From: Haematobia irritans
Lineage: Eukaryota; Arthropoda; Insecta; Diptera; Muscidae
Length of the DNA: 64,000 bases
Assembly: GCF_050003625.1 (NCBI RefSeq)
Contig: NC_134401.1
Location: 97,070,852 to 97,134,851 of the forward strand
Direction of reading: 5' to 3'
Part shown: one piece after another, positions 46,668-58,058 of the stretch
Layout: each line of letters opens with the position of its first letter
Numbering within the stretch: position 1 is the first letter of the stretch
Position numbers and translations under genes: made by a program
Notes under the pieces: model-generated
Seen by the model: the letters and a program-made list of their open reading frames with translations, nothing else
Databases searched by the model: none
Told to the model about the DNA's origin: nothing

Positions 46668-46741
46668 GCTACGTAGCCCAGTGGATAGTGTGTTGGCTTA
46701 CAAACTGTATGGTCCTCGGTTCGATTCTCCGTGCAAGCGAA
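46668..46741 (+). other. tRNA-like module, plus strand
   Basis: A box TAGCCCAGTGGATAG (46674-46688) and B box GGTTCGATTCT (46718-46728), 29 bp apart. It differs from the other SINE head. A short A-rich stretch follows. It may be the head of a second SINE family. Confidence 0.55.
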
Positions 46742-47050
46742 AGGTAAAATTTAAAAAAAATTATAAAAGTGAATAATTTCTTCAACATTATTTGTATTAC
46801 AGAAAAAGGTGTCAAGAATTAAAATATTTCGTGGAAGTGAAAATAACGAGTATGTTAGGGAATGAGCACAATCGTCTTTGGGAAAACTTCTTCCAAGCAT
46901 ATTATATTTTTGGGCTCAAAATGCTTCCAAACATATAATATGTTCACATAAAACAAACATATTAATGTTTCGGCAGTATCCAATAATATATATGCTTCCT
47001 GCAAAATATGTTTGGAACATATGTTAAAGAAGCGATTTTTTTTGAGGGTG

Positions 47051-47300
47051 TATAGAAATAAAATTTTAACAAAATGTTCTATAGATATAATATTTTAATA
47101 ATATTTTCTATAGAAATAAAATTTTGACTAAATTTTCTATAAATTCAATATAAAACATTCATTTCGAATAAAACAACATTTTTTTTACACTAACCACAAA
47201 AATTTGATAAACAGCTTCAAAATAAGATTTTTTAATTTGGTAGATTTTTTAAAAATTTTAGTAAATTATTTGTGACCCGAGTGGCAACCGTGCTAGAACC
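47051..47300 (+). repeat. Minisatellite remainder and link sequence
   Basis: About 3 units (47051-47150), then ATTTGGTAGATTTTTT and GAGTGGCAACCGTGC, the link seen after arrays at 44230, 52345 and 57394. Confidence 0.65.
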
Positions 47301-47775
47301 GCAATTTTTGCGGGTATACGCGAAATTCAAAAACAAGTGGTGTGTCGAATAAGTTGTGTATCGGTTTATATTGTGGTGTGTCTACAATTAGAAATCTAGA
47401 GGTATTTAAGGTCCAAAGAGACATGTGTTGAATTTAATTTTTATCGGTTTATTAGACAGATTTCTCCGTTATTAATGTGCAATTTGCCTGAAAATCGAAA
47501 TTAAAGGTTTTTAAGTCCATAACTTCGTTTATAAAATTGAATTTGGTTGATATCTGTCCATATTTTGGTAAAGCCTATATAGCTTGATATCCCGTTTTGA
47601 ATTCGTTGTCATCTAAATGGCCCAATTTTTATTCGTTTATTCGGAAATTGTAAATCTAGAGGCATATTAGAACCATAAAGATGTATGTCAAAATTGGTTT
47701 ATATTGGTAAGGGTTTGATAGAATTTTTATAAACACCGGTCTCCCGACATAATTTCTAGAGGAGGAAAAAGACGC
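47301..47775 (-). mobile_element. Diverged DINE family H-like central repeats
   Basis: Words AAATCTAGAGGTATTT, TTTGCCTGAAAATCG, GTGTGTCTACAATT correspond in reverse to the repeats at 23800-24780. Confidence 0.45.
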
Positions 47776-47957
47776 ACTGATCATCCAAATTGCACGAGAC
47801 AAGAAGTATAATTTCAAAATTTTACTTATCGTGCTCTTTCGATCACTGCGGGTTAAAATGTTAAGAATTTAGATTTCAAATAATTTGAAAGCGTTATTTC
47901 ATAAGATGTGCTTGCAAGCTTAGACCAGATGTTTAAGATTCATTCAGAGTCAACCTA

Positions 47958-48569
47958 CACTCAAAAAAAGTTTACTTGGATCCAAAGATTTTAACCTTCC
48001 CTCAAGGATTTTGTTATTGATTCCGAGCCAAAGATGCGGCTTCTTTAAAATAAAGAAATTTTTTAGCAACCTATCTGGCTTTAAATCTAGGACCAATAAA
48101 ATTAAAATTAGGGTACAGATCTCATTTATCAAATTTTCATTCTCTTTTCGCGGTTTGATAATAAAGGCAATAACGTACAAACAAATGCCATTTTGAAAAT
48201 GCAAATTATAACAGATACTTCAAAGTAAAAGATATTTTATTAATTCCAAAAAAACTTTAAACCAAAGACGCTAAATCCTCAAAATAAGTCTTAGCAAATA
48301 TTTGAAGCGTTTTTATGTTAAATCTAAAGTTTCAATATTTCAGTTAATTTAAGAACAATTTCTTTAAACCAAAAATGTGTATCTTTACGCAAATTTAAAA
48401 ATATGTGTCCTAAATTTAATGAAACATTTTTTTGAAACAAAGATTATAAACTTTATTTTAATAGAAATTTCATTATTTTAAAGAAATTTGTCCTTAATAT
48501 TTTGTAAATTTCGCATACTAAAATATAGGTTCTGCAATCTTTAATATCACGTAAATATTTTTTTCAGTG
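47958..48569 (-). mobile_element. TA-flanked MITE family F, copy 3
   Basis: 612 bp between TA at 47956-47957 and 48570-48571; starts CACTCAAAAAAAGTTTACTT and ends CACGTAAATATTTTTTTCAGTG. Opposite orientation to copies 1 and 2. Confidence 0.7.
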
Positions 48570-48571
48570 TA

Positions 48572-49050
48572 AAATGGCCCTTTGCTCCTCCAGAATCTGA
48601 TTTAGACTCCATAAATAGAAACTTTAAGCATAACTTCGGGAAATGTACCATTTTAAGTGATCTATTATCAAATCCTGCAGAAATTCTGCAGCCGATACAG
48701 TGAAGAGTTTTCGAAGGAACCAAATACGGTAAAACTTCTGAGAGGTAGACATCCATGGGCGCATAAAATTTGTCCACATTTGGCATGTGTTCAGTTAGAA
48801 GAAGTTAATTTTAATGTATCAATTTAGCAAACGCCCTCAGACAACTGTCCACTTTTGGGAGGTGTCCTGCTTTCAGAGTATCCACAATTTGTCAATAGCT
48901 TAAAAACAGCGCTTGTGTCCTACACGTAAAAAATAAAATGAGAGGTTAACGTTCTTCGACACCTGAAAAAGCGGTTGATGCGTTCAGAATGCATGTTTTG
49001 GAGATACCTCAATCAGAGTTACAAAAGTGCTTCGACAATTGAATATTAAA
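48572..49050. other. No recognisable feature
   Basis: Higher GC than its surroundings, but no open frame with a recognisable motif. Confidence 0.4.
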
Positions 49051-49566
49051 CAAGTATATACGGCCGTAAGTTCGACCAGGCAGAATCTTATGTACCCTCC
49101 ACCATGGATTACGTAGAAACTTCTACGAAAGACTGTCATCCACAATTGAATTACTTGGGTTGTGGTATCTTAAAACTTCTTAACAACGTTTTCTAAATTG
49201 TGAGTTAGTCCATACGTGGTATATATTAGACAAAAAAGTTATGCATAGGTAAGTCTAAAAATAATTACGAATCAATATGGACCTTTTCTCGGTACGTAGA
49301 GAATTATGAACTTGATATGGACCAATTTTTGTGTGATTGGGGATCGATTTATCTGAGGGCCATATATAACTATGATATGAACCTAGTTTGGCATGGTTGT
49401 TAACGGATATACTAGCACAATGTACCAAATTTCAACTGACTCGGATGAAATTTGCTCCTCCAAGAGGCTCCAAAATTAAATCTCGGGATCGGTTTATATG
49501 GGGGCTATATATGATTATGGACTGATATGGACCACTCTTGGCATGGTTGTTTAATATCATATACTA

Positions 49567-49794
49567 CACTGGTAGAAAAAGTTTCGTTATATTAATGAAA
49601 TGTGTCATTAAAATTGAGCCAATGAAACAAATTCATTAATATAACGAAATTGTTCGTTATTATAACGAATTTTCTGTTAGTCAACGAAACGTTTCGTACT
49701 ATTAACGAACATTTTCATTGTCTTAATGAAAATGTTTCGTTGTATCAATGAAAAATTTTTGTTGGCTCAATTTTAATGAAATTTTCTTTGTGTG
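49567..49794. mobile_element. 228-bp palindromic TA-flanked MITE
   Basis: Between TA at 49565-49566 and 49795-49796; removal restores CATATACTATCACCACG. Ends CACTGGTAGAAAAAG / (reversed) CACACAAAGAAAATTTC with inner arms sharing ATTAAAATTGAGCCAA. The middle consists of AATGAAA / TTTCGTT words in both directions. Confidence 0.65.
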
Positions 49795-50800
49795 TATCAC
49801 CACGTACCAAATTTAAACAAGATCGGATGAATTTGGCTTCTTCAAAAGGCACTGGAGGTCAAATCTGGGGATCGGTTTATATGGGGGCTATATTATTATG
49901 AACAGATTTGGACCAATTTTTGCATGGTCATTAGAAAACATATACTAACACCACGTACCAAATTTCAGTCAGATCGGATGAAATTTGCTTCTCTTAGAGG
50001 CTCCACAAGCCAAATCAGGGGCTCGGTTTATATGGGGGCTATATATAATTATAGACCGATGTGGACCAATTTTTGCATGGTTGTTAGAGATCATATGCTG
50101 ACACTATGTACCAAATTTCAGCCGGATCGGATGAAATTTGCTTCTCTTAGAGGCTCCGCAAGCCAAATCGGAGGATATATAATTATGGACCGATGTGGAT
50201 CAATTTTTGCATGGTTGTTAGAGATCACATGCTGACACATGTACCAAATTTCAGCCGGATCGGATGAAATGTGCATCTCTTAGAGGATCCGCAAGCCAAA
50301 TCTGGGAACGGTTTATGTGGGGGCTATATATAATTATGGATTGATGTGGACCAATTTTTGCATGGTTGTTAGAGATCATATGCTGAACCGTATACCAAAT
50401 TTCAGCCGGATCGGATGAAATTTGCTTCTCTTAAAGGCTCCGCATGCCAAATCGGGGGATGGGTTTATATGGGGGCTATATATAATTATGGACCGATGTG
50501 GACCAATTTTTGCATGGTTGTTAGAGATCATATGCTGACATCATGTACCAAATTTCAGCCGGATCGGATGAAATTTGCTTCTCTTAGAGGATCCGCAAGC
50601 CAAATTTGGGGGTCCCTTTATATGGGGGCTATACGTAAAAGTGAACCGATATGGCCCATCCGACCTGCATCAATAACAACTACTTGTGCCAAGTTTCAAG
50701 TCCATAGCTGTTTTCGTTCGGAAGTTAGCGTGATTTCAACAGACGGACGGACGGACGGGCATGCTCAGATCGACTCAGAATTTCACCACGACCCAGAATA

Positions 50801-51722
50801 AAGGGTGATTTGTTAAGAGCTTGATAACTTTTTTTTTTAAAAAACGCATAAAATTTGCAAAATCTCATCGGTTCTTTATTTGAAACGTTAGATTGGTCCA
50901 TGACATTTACTTTTTGAAGATAATTTCATTTAAATGTTGACCGCGGCTGCGTCTTAGGTGGTCCATTCGGAAAGTCCAATTTTGGGCAACTTTTTCGAGC
51001 ATTTCGGCCGGAATAGCCCGAATTTCTTCGGAAATGTTGTCTTCCAAAGCTGGAATAGTTGCTGGCTTATTTCTGTAGACTTTAGACTTGACGTAGCCCC
51101 ACAAAAAATAGTCTAAAGGCGTCAAATCGCATGATCTTGGTGGCCAACTTACCGGTCCATTTCTTGAGATGAATTGTTCTCCGAAGTTTTCCCTCAAAAT
51201 GGCCATAGAATCGCGAGCTGTGTGGCATGTAGCGCCATCTTGTTGAAACCACATATCAACCAAGTTCAGTTCTTCCATTTTTGGCAACAAAAAGTTTGTT
51301 AGCATCGAACGATAGCGATCGCCATTCACCGTAACGTTGCATCTTTGAAAAAATACGGTCCAATGATTCCACCAGCGTACAAACCACACCAAACAGTGCA
51401 TTTTTCGGGATGCATGGGCAGTTCTTGAACGGCTTCTGGTTGCTCTTCACTCCAAATGCGGCAATTTTGCTTATTTACGTAGCCATTCAACCAGAAATGA
51501 GCCTCATCGCTGAACAAAATTTGTCGATAAAAAAGCGGATTTTCTGCCACTGATTTTGGTAATAAAATTCAATGATTTGCAAGCGTTGCTCGTTAGTAAG
51601 TCTATTCATGATGAAATGTCAAAGCATACTGAGCATCTTTCTCTTTGACACCATGTCTGAAATCCCACGTGATCTGTCAAATACTAATGCATGAAAATCC
51701 TAACCTCAAAAGAATCACCCTT
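50801..51722 (-). mobile_element. DD41D Tc1/mariner transposon, internally deleted
   Basis: 922 bp between TA at 50799-50800 and 51723-51724; outer ends AAGGGTGATT on both sides, diverging inside. Removal rejoins CCCAGAATATATACTATATGG of the family B element. Confidence 0.88.
50907..51609 (-). pseudogene. DD41D (rosa-like) transposase, deleted
   Basis: Starts MNRLTNEQRLQIIEFYYQN, then jumps directly to AENPLFYRQILFSDEAHFW, so the helix-turn-helix DNA-binding half is gone. All three catalytic Asp are visible: FSDEAHFW, QQDGATCH and TPLDYFLW, with 41 residues between the last two, the DD41D spacing of rosa-type elements. A small deletion near 51355 (KDATLR / NVTVNG) shifts the frame again. The C-terminus HLNEIIFKK is intact. 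A full family protein is about 340 residues. Confidence 0.85.
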
Positions 51723-51821
51723 TATATATACTATATGGGGTCTTAGAGCAATATTTCGATGTGTTACAAACGGAATGACAAAGTTAATATACCTCCATCC
51801 TATGGTGGAGGGTATAAAAAA

Positions 51822-53413
51822 CAAGTATATACGGCCGTAAGTTCGGCCAGGCCGAAGCTTATGTACCCTCCATTATGGATTGCGTAGAAACTTCTTCTAA
51901 ACACTGCCATCCACAATCGAATTACTTAAGTTGCGGTAATGCTTGCCGATGGCAAGGTATCTTAAAACCTCCTAACACCATCTTCTAAATTTTCTACAGA
52001 AATAAAATTTTAACAAAATTTTCTATGAAATAAAATTTTCACAAAATTTTCTATAGAAATAAAAATTTTGACAAAATTTTCTATAGAAAGAAAATTTTGA
52101 CAAAAATTTCTACAGAAATAAAATTTTAACAAAATTTTCTTTAGAAATAAACTTTTGACAAAATATTCTATAGAAATAAAATCTTGGTAGATTATTTTTG
52201 GCTCGAGTGGCAACCATGATTATGAACCAAATAAAATTTGAACAAAATTTTCTATAGAAATAAAATTTTGACAAAATTTTCTATAGAAATAAAATTTTGA
52301 CAATTATGAAAATTTTATTATGAACCGAATAAAATTTTAACAAAATTTTGGTAGATTATTTTTGGCTCTAGTGGCAACCATGATTATGAACCGATATGGA
52401 CCAATTTTTGTGTGATTGGACCAATTTTGGTATGGTTGTTAGCGACCATATACTAACACCACGTTCCTAATTTGAACCGGATCGGATGAATTTTGCTCCT
52501 CTAAGAGGCTCCGGAGGTCAAATCTGGAGAATGTTTTATATGGGGGCTATATATAATTATGAACCGATGTGGACCAATTTTTGCATGGTTGTTAGAGACC
52601 ATATAACAATATCATGTACCAAATTTCAGCCGGATCGGATGCAATTTGCTTATCTTTGAGGCTTCGCAAGCCAAATCTGGAGATCGGTTTATATGGGGTC
52701 TATATATAATTATGAACAGATGTGGACCAATTTTTGCATGGTTATTAAAGACCATATACCAACACCATGTACCAAATTTCAGGCGGATCGGATGAAATTT
52801 GCTTCTCTTTGAGGCTCTGCAACCCAAATCTGGGGATCGGTTTATATGGGGTCTATATATAATTATGGGCCGATGTGGACCAATGTTTGCATGGTTATTA
52901 AGGACCATATACCAATACCATGTACCAAATTTCAGTCGGATCGGATGAAATTTGCTTCTCTTTGAGGCTCCTCAAGCCAAATCTGGGGATCGGTTTATAT
53001 GGGGGCTATATATAATTATGGACCGGTGTGGACCAATTTTTGCATGGTTGTTAGAGACCATATACCAACACCATATACCAAATTTCAGCCGGATCGGATG
53101 AAATATGGTTCTGTTAGAGGCTCCACAAGCCAAATCTGGGGTCCCTTTATATGGGGGCTATACGTAAAAGTTAACCGATATGGCCCATTTGCAATACCAT
53201 CCGACCTACCTCAATAACAACTACTTGTGCCAAGTTTCAAGTTTATAGCTTGTTTCGTCGGAGACTGACGGACGGACGGACATGCTCAGATCGACTCAGA
53301 ATTTCACGTAGACCCAGAACATATACTATATGGGGTCTTAGAGCAATATTTCGATGTGTTACAAAGGGAATGGCAAAGTTAATATACCTCCATCCTATGG
53401 TGGAGGGTATATA
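51822..53413 (+). mobile_element. DINE-like family B with internal minisatellite
   Basis: Head CAAGTATATACGGCCGTAAG, 29-bp minisatellite block 51990-52345, the link GGTAGATTATTTTTGGCTC twice (52188, 52342), six ~150-bp repeats, GACGGACGGACGGAC near 53267, and the hairpin end CCTATGGTGGAGGGTATA. Head-to-tail with the preceding element. Confidence 0.75.
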
Positions 53414-54375
53414 AAAATGCAATTTTCGATTAGTAGTAATCGTTTTTGGTTTCTAATTTTCTAAAAAATTCAATGTGTTACAAATGGAATGAAAATCCCA
53501 ATTATGGTTATATAGTTGACGTGTGATTGGAAATACGAAAATACTTTTTTCGATAATAGAATTGTAAGCGCTTACCAATTTTTAACTAAATGTTGTAATG
53601 AGCGTTCATACGACCATAGATGTGCTAAAGAAAGCCTTCCCATAAAAGTTGACTTAGCGGAATTTAAGAGAATATTTTTTCTGAAGGCCTTTTCAAATGC
53701 GTTCAACAACTTTTTGTCCGCCACTGCATTGTTATTTCATGTAGTAAATTAATATGCATTATCTTTGGTTAGACGCAACATTCTCCTCCGTATGAACTTT
53801 ATATTTATTTAAGTTTGAGATTTTCCGCATGGTTACACGCTGCGGGTAGATTTTCATTACATAATTAGTGTGAGCAAAATTTTCCAAATTATCTGCACAA
53901 AGAACATTTTCTAAGACATATTTCTTAAGTTATCCCATAACAAATACTCAATGGTATAGCAAAACTAAATTTAACAAAACTAAATTCAAATAGTTTAGCG
54001 GATGAGTTTGTATCCATGGTTATTTTGAAGCAAACGTGATCTTAGGATCATAGGAGAGTGGTTAAAAGTTATGGTTAAATTTTATTTATAGTGATTAGTT
54101 TATTTATGCTGTTACATTTATAATGCGTAAATTTATGAGATTATTTTGGAAGCTTATTATTAGATGAGATTAATTCTGAACTTCTAAACGTTTTATCAAA
54201 TGTGGCTTACATTGAAAACAAAACCTTATCAGGTTCCAAAGGTTTTTTTCTTTGCTCTAATGATTTTGATATTGATGAAGAGACTAAGACGCGGAGAATT
54301 CCAGTAAGGATGCATTTAAAGCACAATTCTTTTTTAACTTTGAATTTTTAATACTTGTTGCAAAGTTATTTAAAA
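53414..54375. other. No recognisable feature
   Basis: AT-rich; a 78-codon open frame at 53516-53752 (plus) has no family motif and no supporting context. Confidence 0.4.
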
Positions 54376-54531
54376 CAAGTATATAAGGACTTAAGTTCGG
54401 CCGGGCCCAATCCTAAATACCCACCACCATGAATCAAAAAATATAATTCTTTGGGGTATATATTAACTTAAAAAAAGTCCGATTAAATACGTATATCATT
54501 CAGTTTGACAAAATTTTATATAGAAATAAAA

Positions 54532-54770
54532 TTGTTGTTGTTTTTGATTTCAGCTTAAAACCATGCATTGACTAAACTACAAGTGTAGCTTAACCAACAG
54601 AGGAAAATAATGTTTGTCAAATTTATTTGGGCAAAGCCCTATAGACTGCAAGATGGTTGGATTGACGCACGTTTCGGAATTACCACATTCCTCATCAGCA
54701 TCCTCTACTTGCAGCAAAACTATCAAAAAATTATCAGAATAAATTCAGGCAGTTTATTAAACCCAACAAT
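54532..54770 (-). mobile_element. Hammerhead-bearing element (family D), full, minus strand
   Basis: About 239 bp. On the minus strand it runs from TTGGGTTTAATAAACTGCC through the ribozyme, GGGCTTTGCCC and CTACACTTGTAG to AAAAACAACAACAA. Minisatellite on both sides in the same sense. Confidence 0.75.
54646..54714 (-). ncRNA. Hammerhead ribozyme, copy 2
   Basis: On the minus strand: distal stem I CTGCAAG / CTTGCAG, proximal GGATG / AATCC, core CTGATGA, stem II GGAAT / ATTCC, GAAA, stem III AC-GTGC-GT, and GTC before the cleavage site (between 54664 and 54663). The first proximal base pair is a G-A mismatch, so cleavage may be weaker than in copy 3. Confidence 0.8.
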
Positions 54771-55517
54771 GAATCACACTTGAACCTTAGAAAAAAAATT
54801 TGTCGAAAATTTCTATCGAAATAAAATTTTGACAATTTTGACAGAAATAAAATGTCCACAAAATTTTCTATAGAAATAAATTTTGACAAAATTTGCTATA
54901 TAAATAAAATTTAACAAAATTTTCTATAGAAATAAAATGTCAACAAAATGTTCTATCGAAATAAAATTTTGACAAAGTTTTCTATAGAAATAAATTTTGA
55001 CAATTTTGACAGAAATAAAATGTCCACAAAATTTTCTATAGAAATAAACTTTTGACAAAATTTTCTATAGAAATAAATTTTGACAAAATTTGCTATATAA
55101 ATAAAATTTAACAAAATTTTCTATAGAAATAAAATGTCAACAAAATTTTCTATCGAAATAAAATTTTGACAAAATTTTCTTTAGAAATAAATTTTGACAA
55201 AATTTTCTATAGAAATAAATTTTGACAAAATTTTCTATAGAAATAAATTTTGACAAAATTTTCTATAGAAATAAATTTTGAAAAAATTTTCTATATAAAT
55301 AAAATTTAACAAAATTTTCTATAGAAATAAAATGTCAACAAAATTTTCTATCGAAATAAAATTTTGACAAAATTTTCTATAGAAATAAATTTTGACAAAA
55401 TTTTCTATAGAAATAAATTTTGACAAAATTTTCTATATAAATAAAATTTAAAAAAATGTTCTATAGAAATAAAATGTAGACAAAATATTCTATAAAAATA
55501 AAATTTTGACAAAATTT
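54771..55517 (+). repeat. 29-bp minisatellite array with higher-order repeat
   Basis: About 25 units. The block ACAGAAATAAAATGTCCAC recurs 168 bp apart (54841, 55009), and the ATGTCAACAAAATTTTCTATC block recurs three times. Confidence 0.85.
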
Positions 55518-57347
55518 TCTATCTATATATATAAAATTCAATTTATGTTTGTTTGTTTGTTTGTTTGTATGAACCGAGTTGGCTCCGAAACGGCTGAACC
55601 GATTTACTTGAAACTTTCAGAGATCATAAGGGACGTTCATGTGGTGAAAATAGGGTACCTCATTTTTTGACACCTGGTCGCGGAGGGGGACCTCCCCTTT
55701 GTCGGACTTTTTGAAAATTGGACCAAAGTTGACCGATTTGCTTGAAATTTTCATTGAAGGTTGGGGTTGGCAACTAGACAAAAATCCGCTACATTATTTT
55801 TCGATATTTGGTCGGGGAGGGGGGCGACCCCTTTGCACGACTTTTTTTAAAGTACAGGGAGACATCCGCTTCTCTTAAGTACATACAGAGAAACAATTAA
55901 ACTTTACCGAGTTACTTGAAATTTACAGAGGACTGGGGAGAGATCGTAACCTCTGTCAACCGTAATAGTTGATACCTGATTTTGTGATTTTTGGACGGAA
56001 GAGAGGCCGCCCCTTTAGGCTTGTAATTTGCTTGACATTTTCTGGGACGTTTACAAAAGATACGCTTTTCGACATTTGGTCGGGGAGGAGGTCCTCCTCT
56101 AAAACTGCAAAAAAAAAATGGCTCTATTAACCATGTTCCTTAATCTATATCTGTCCATAAAGCTCGAAAAATAATTGTATAATTAGATATAATGCATTTG
56201 GACGTCAATTGCCTGTTTCGGTATCAGGCTAACATGAAATATAAAAAAATTTAAGTTTTCTTGAAATTTACAAAGGAAGCGGGGGAAAATGTTATAAATG
56301 TAGAGGCAACCTTCATTGCCCCACACTTGAAGGAAAGTTTCAAGAATTTTCAGGGGAGGTTTGGGGTGCTATTCACTACGGTGTTTGTCGATATTGTATC
56401 GGGGAAAGTGACGTCCCTTTAAAACAATAGAGCAAAAATTAAACATCTCCGATCTACTTGAAATTTACAGGGAACGTGGGAGGAGGTGATGAAATTTATA
56501 CATGATTTTTAAATTAATATATGATTTTTCGATATCTGGTTGGGGAAGGGGAAAATTGAAATAAACTTTGTCGATTTACTTCGATAGAATTTATAGGGAC
56601 CATTGAGTAGTTGCGAAATTAATATAGGGTACGTGATAGTCCGATATCAGGTCAGAGTGGAGCGAAGGTGGGTAGAGAGTTCCCTTTTGTCGGTTTTTTC
56701 TCTTAAATTGAAAGTGGAGGGTTGTCCGTAAATGGGAACTCGGTATATAATTTTATGATTTTTCACAGGCTTCTTTCTTCCAGACTTATTAGTAAAGAGA
56801 GGGTTCCCTTTTGTCCGTTTTTTTTTTTTTTTTTTCTTAAGTTGAAAGTAGAGGGTTGTCCGTAAATGGGAACTCGGTACATAATTTTATGATTTTTGCA
56901 CAGGCTTCTGCCAGACTTCTTTTTAGTAAAGAACTTAAATTTACATGAAATTGGCAGCCAACGTAGAGGGTGCATTATTTTCCAACATTTTAGCAAATGT
57001 TAATGTGGTAAAATTTTTTACTACTTTTGCCTTTTCCGATTTATTGGATGGGAAACAGTAATTCTTTGTATGTTATTATAATATAACGCTTAATTTTCAG
57101 ATATGTTGAGGAGAAGGATACCTTTCCTTGACAAACCACACTTAAAATTCACAAGAAATATAGAAGAAGGTACACCCTGCCGTATTTGTACCTATAAACG
57201 AAAAATCAAGTAGTCCGATTTGTTTAAAAGAATTCAAATCTTTTCGAATTTGTTTTCAGCACGAAGGATATAGTTGACTAAGTTAACGCAAAATGTTCCT
57301 CCAAATACGCTTCGGAAGGCGCAGCGAAGCGGGCCGGGTTACGCTAG
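55518..57347 (+). mobile_element. Non-autonomous Helitron, complete ends
   Basis: 5' TCTATCTATATATATAAAAT and 3' CTAG (57344-57347) followed by T. A 7-bp hairpin CGCTTCG / CGAAGCG (57308-57314, 57325-57331) ends 12 nt before CTAG, the standard Helitron 3' signal. The interior has repeated GAACCGATTTACTTGAAAC and GGGGACCTCCCC blocks, with no Rep/helicase ORF. Confidence 0.8.
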
Positions 57348-58058
57348 TTTTCTATAAAAATAAAATTTTGACAAAAATTTCTATAGATATAAAATTTTGG
57401 TAGATTATTTTTGGCTCGAGTGGCAACCATGAATACGAACCGATATGGACTATTGTTTGTGTGATTGCGGATCGGCTATATATAACTATAGCCCGATATG
57501 GACCAATTTTGGCATGGTTGTTAGCGATCATATACTAGCGCAATGTACCGAATTTCAACCGAATCGGTGAATTTTGTTCCTCCAAGAGGTCAAATTTGGG
57601 GATCGGTTTGTATGGGGGCTATATCTAATTATGGACCGATATGAAAAAATTTTTGCATGGTTGTTAGAGACATTATACTAACACCTCGTACCAAATTTCA
57701 AACGGATCGGATAAATTTTGTTCCTCCAAGAGGTTCCGGAGGTCAAATTTGGGGATCGGTTTGTATGGGGGCTATATATAATTATGGACCGATATGAACC
57801 AATTTTTGCATGGTTGTTAGAGACAATATACTAACACCACGTACCAAATTTCAACCGGATCGTATACATTTTGCTCCTCCAAGGGGCTCCAGAGGTCAAA
57901 TCTGGGGATCGGTTTATATGGGGGCTATATATAATTATGGACCGATATGGACCAATTTTGGCGTGGCAGTTAAAGACCATATACTTACACCACTTACCAA
58001 ATTTCAACCGGATCGGATGAGTTTTGCTGCACTAAGAGCCTCCGGATTTCAAATCTAA

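Larger units (their letters stand above)
45544..47050. mobile_element. 1.5-kb TA-flanked element with two tRNA-like modules
   Basis: Inserted at TA of the minisatellite: TTTTC-TA before and TA-TAGAAATAAAATTTT after, restoring TTTTCTATAGAAAT. Ends CACTCTTAGAAAAATATG and (reversed) CACCCTCAAAAAAAATCGC. Subterminal AACATATGTT-type words face each other. No transposase. Two pol III-type modules lie inside. Confidence 0.6.
49051..51815 (+). mobile_element. DINE-like family B with two nested transposons
   Basis: Head CAAGTATATACGGCCGTAAG, at least six ~150-bp repeats, ACAGACGGACGGACGGAC near 50739, and end CCTATGGTGGAGGGTATA. Interrupted by a 228-bp MITE (49567-49794) and a DD41D transposon (50801-51722). 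The next family B head starts about 6 bp after its end. Confidence 0.75.
54376..58058 (+). mobile_element. Composite DINE-like family B with nested Helitron and ribozyme element
   Basis: Head CAAGTATATAAGGACTTAAG with GTTCGGCCGGGCC, minisatellite from 54500, element D (54532-54770), more minisatellite, a Helitron (55518-57347), the link GGTAGATTATTTTTGGCTCG at 57394, then four central repeats to 58058. The closing hairpin is absent. Confidence 0.65.

Noticed and set aside
53516..53752. 78-codon open frame as a host gene
   Set aside because: No motif, no flanking exon or promoter signal, and length expected by chance in this much sequence.
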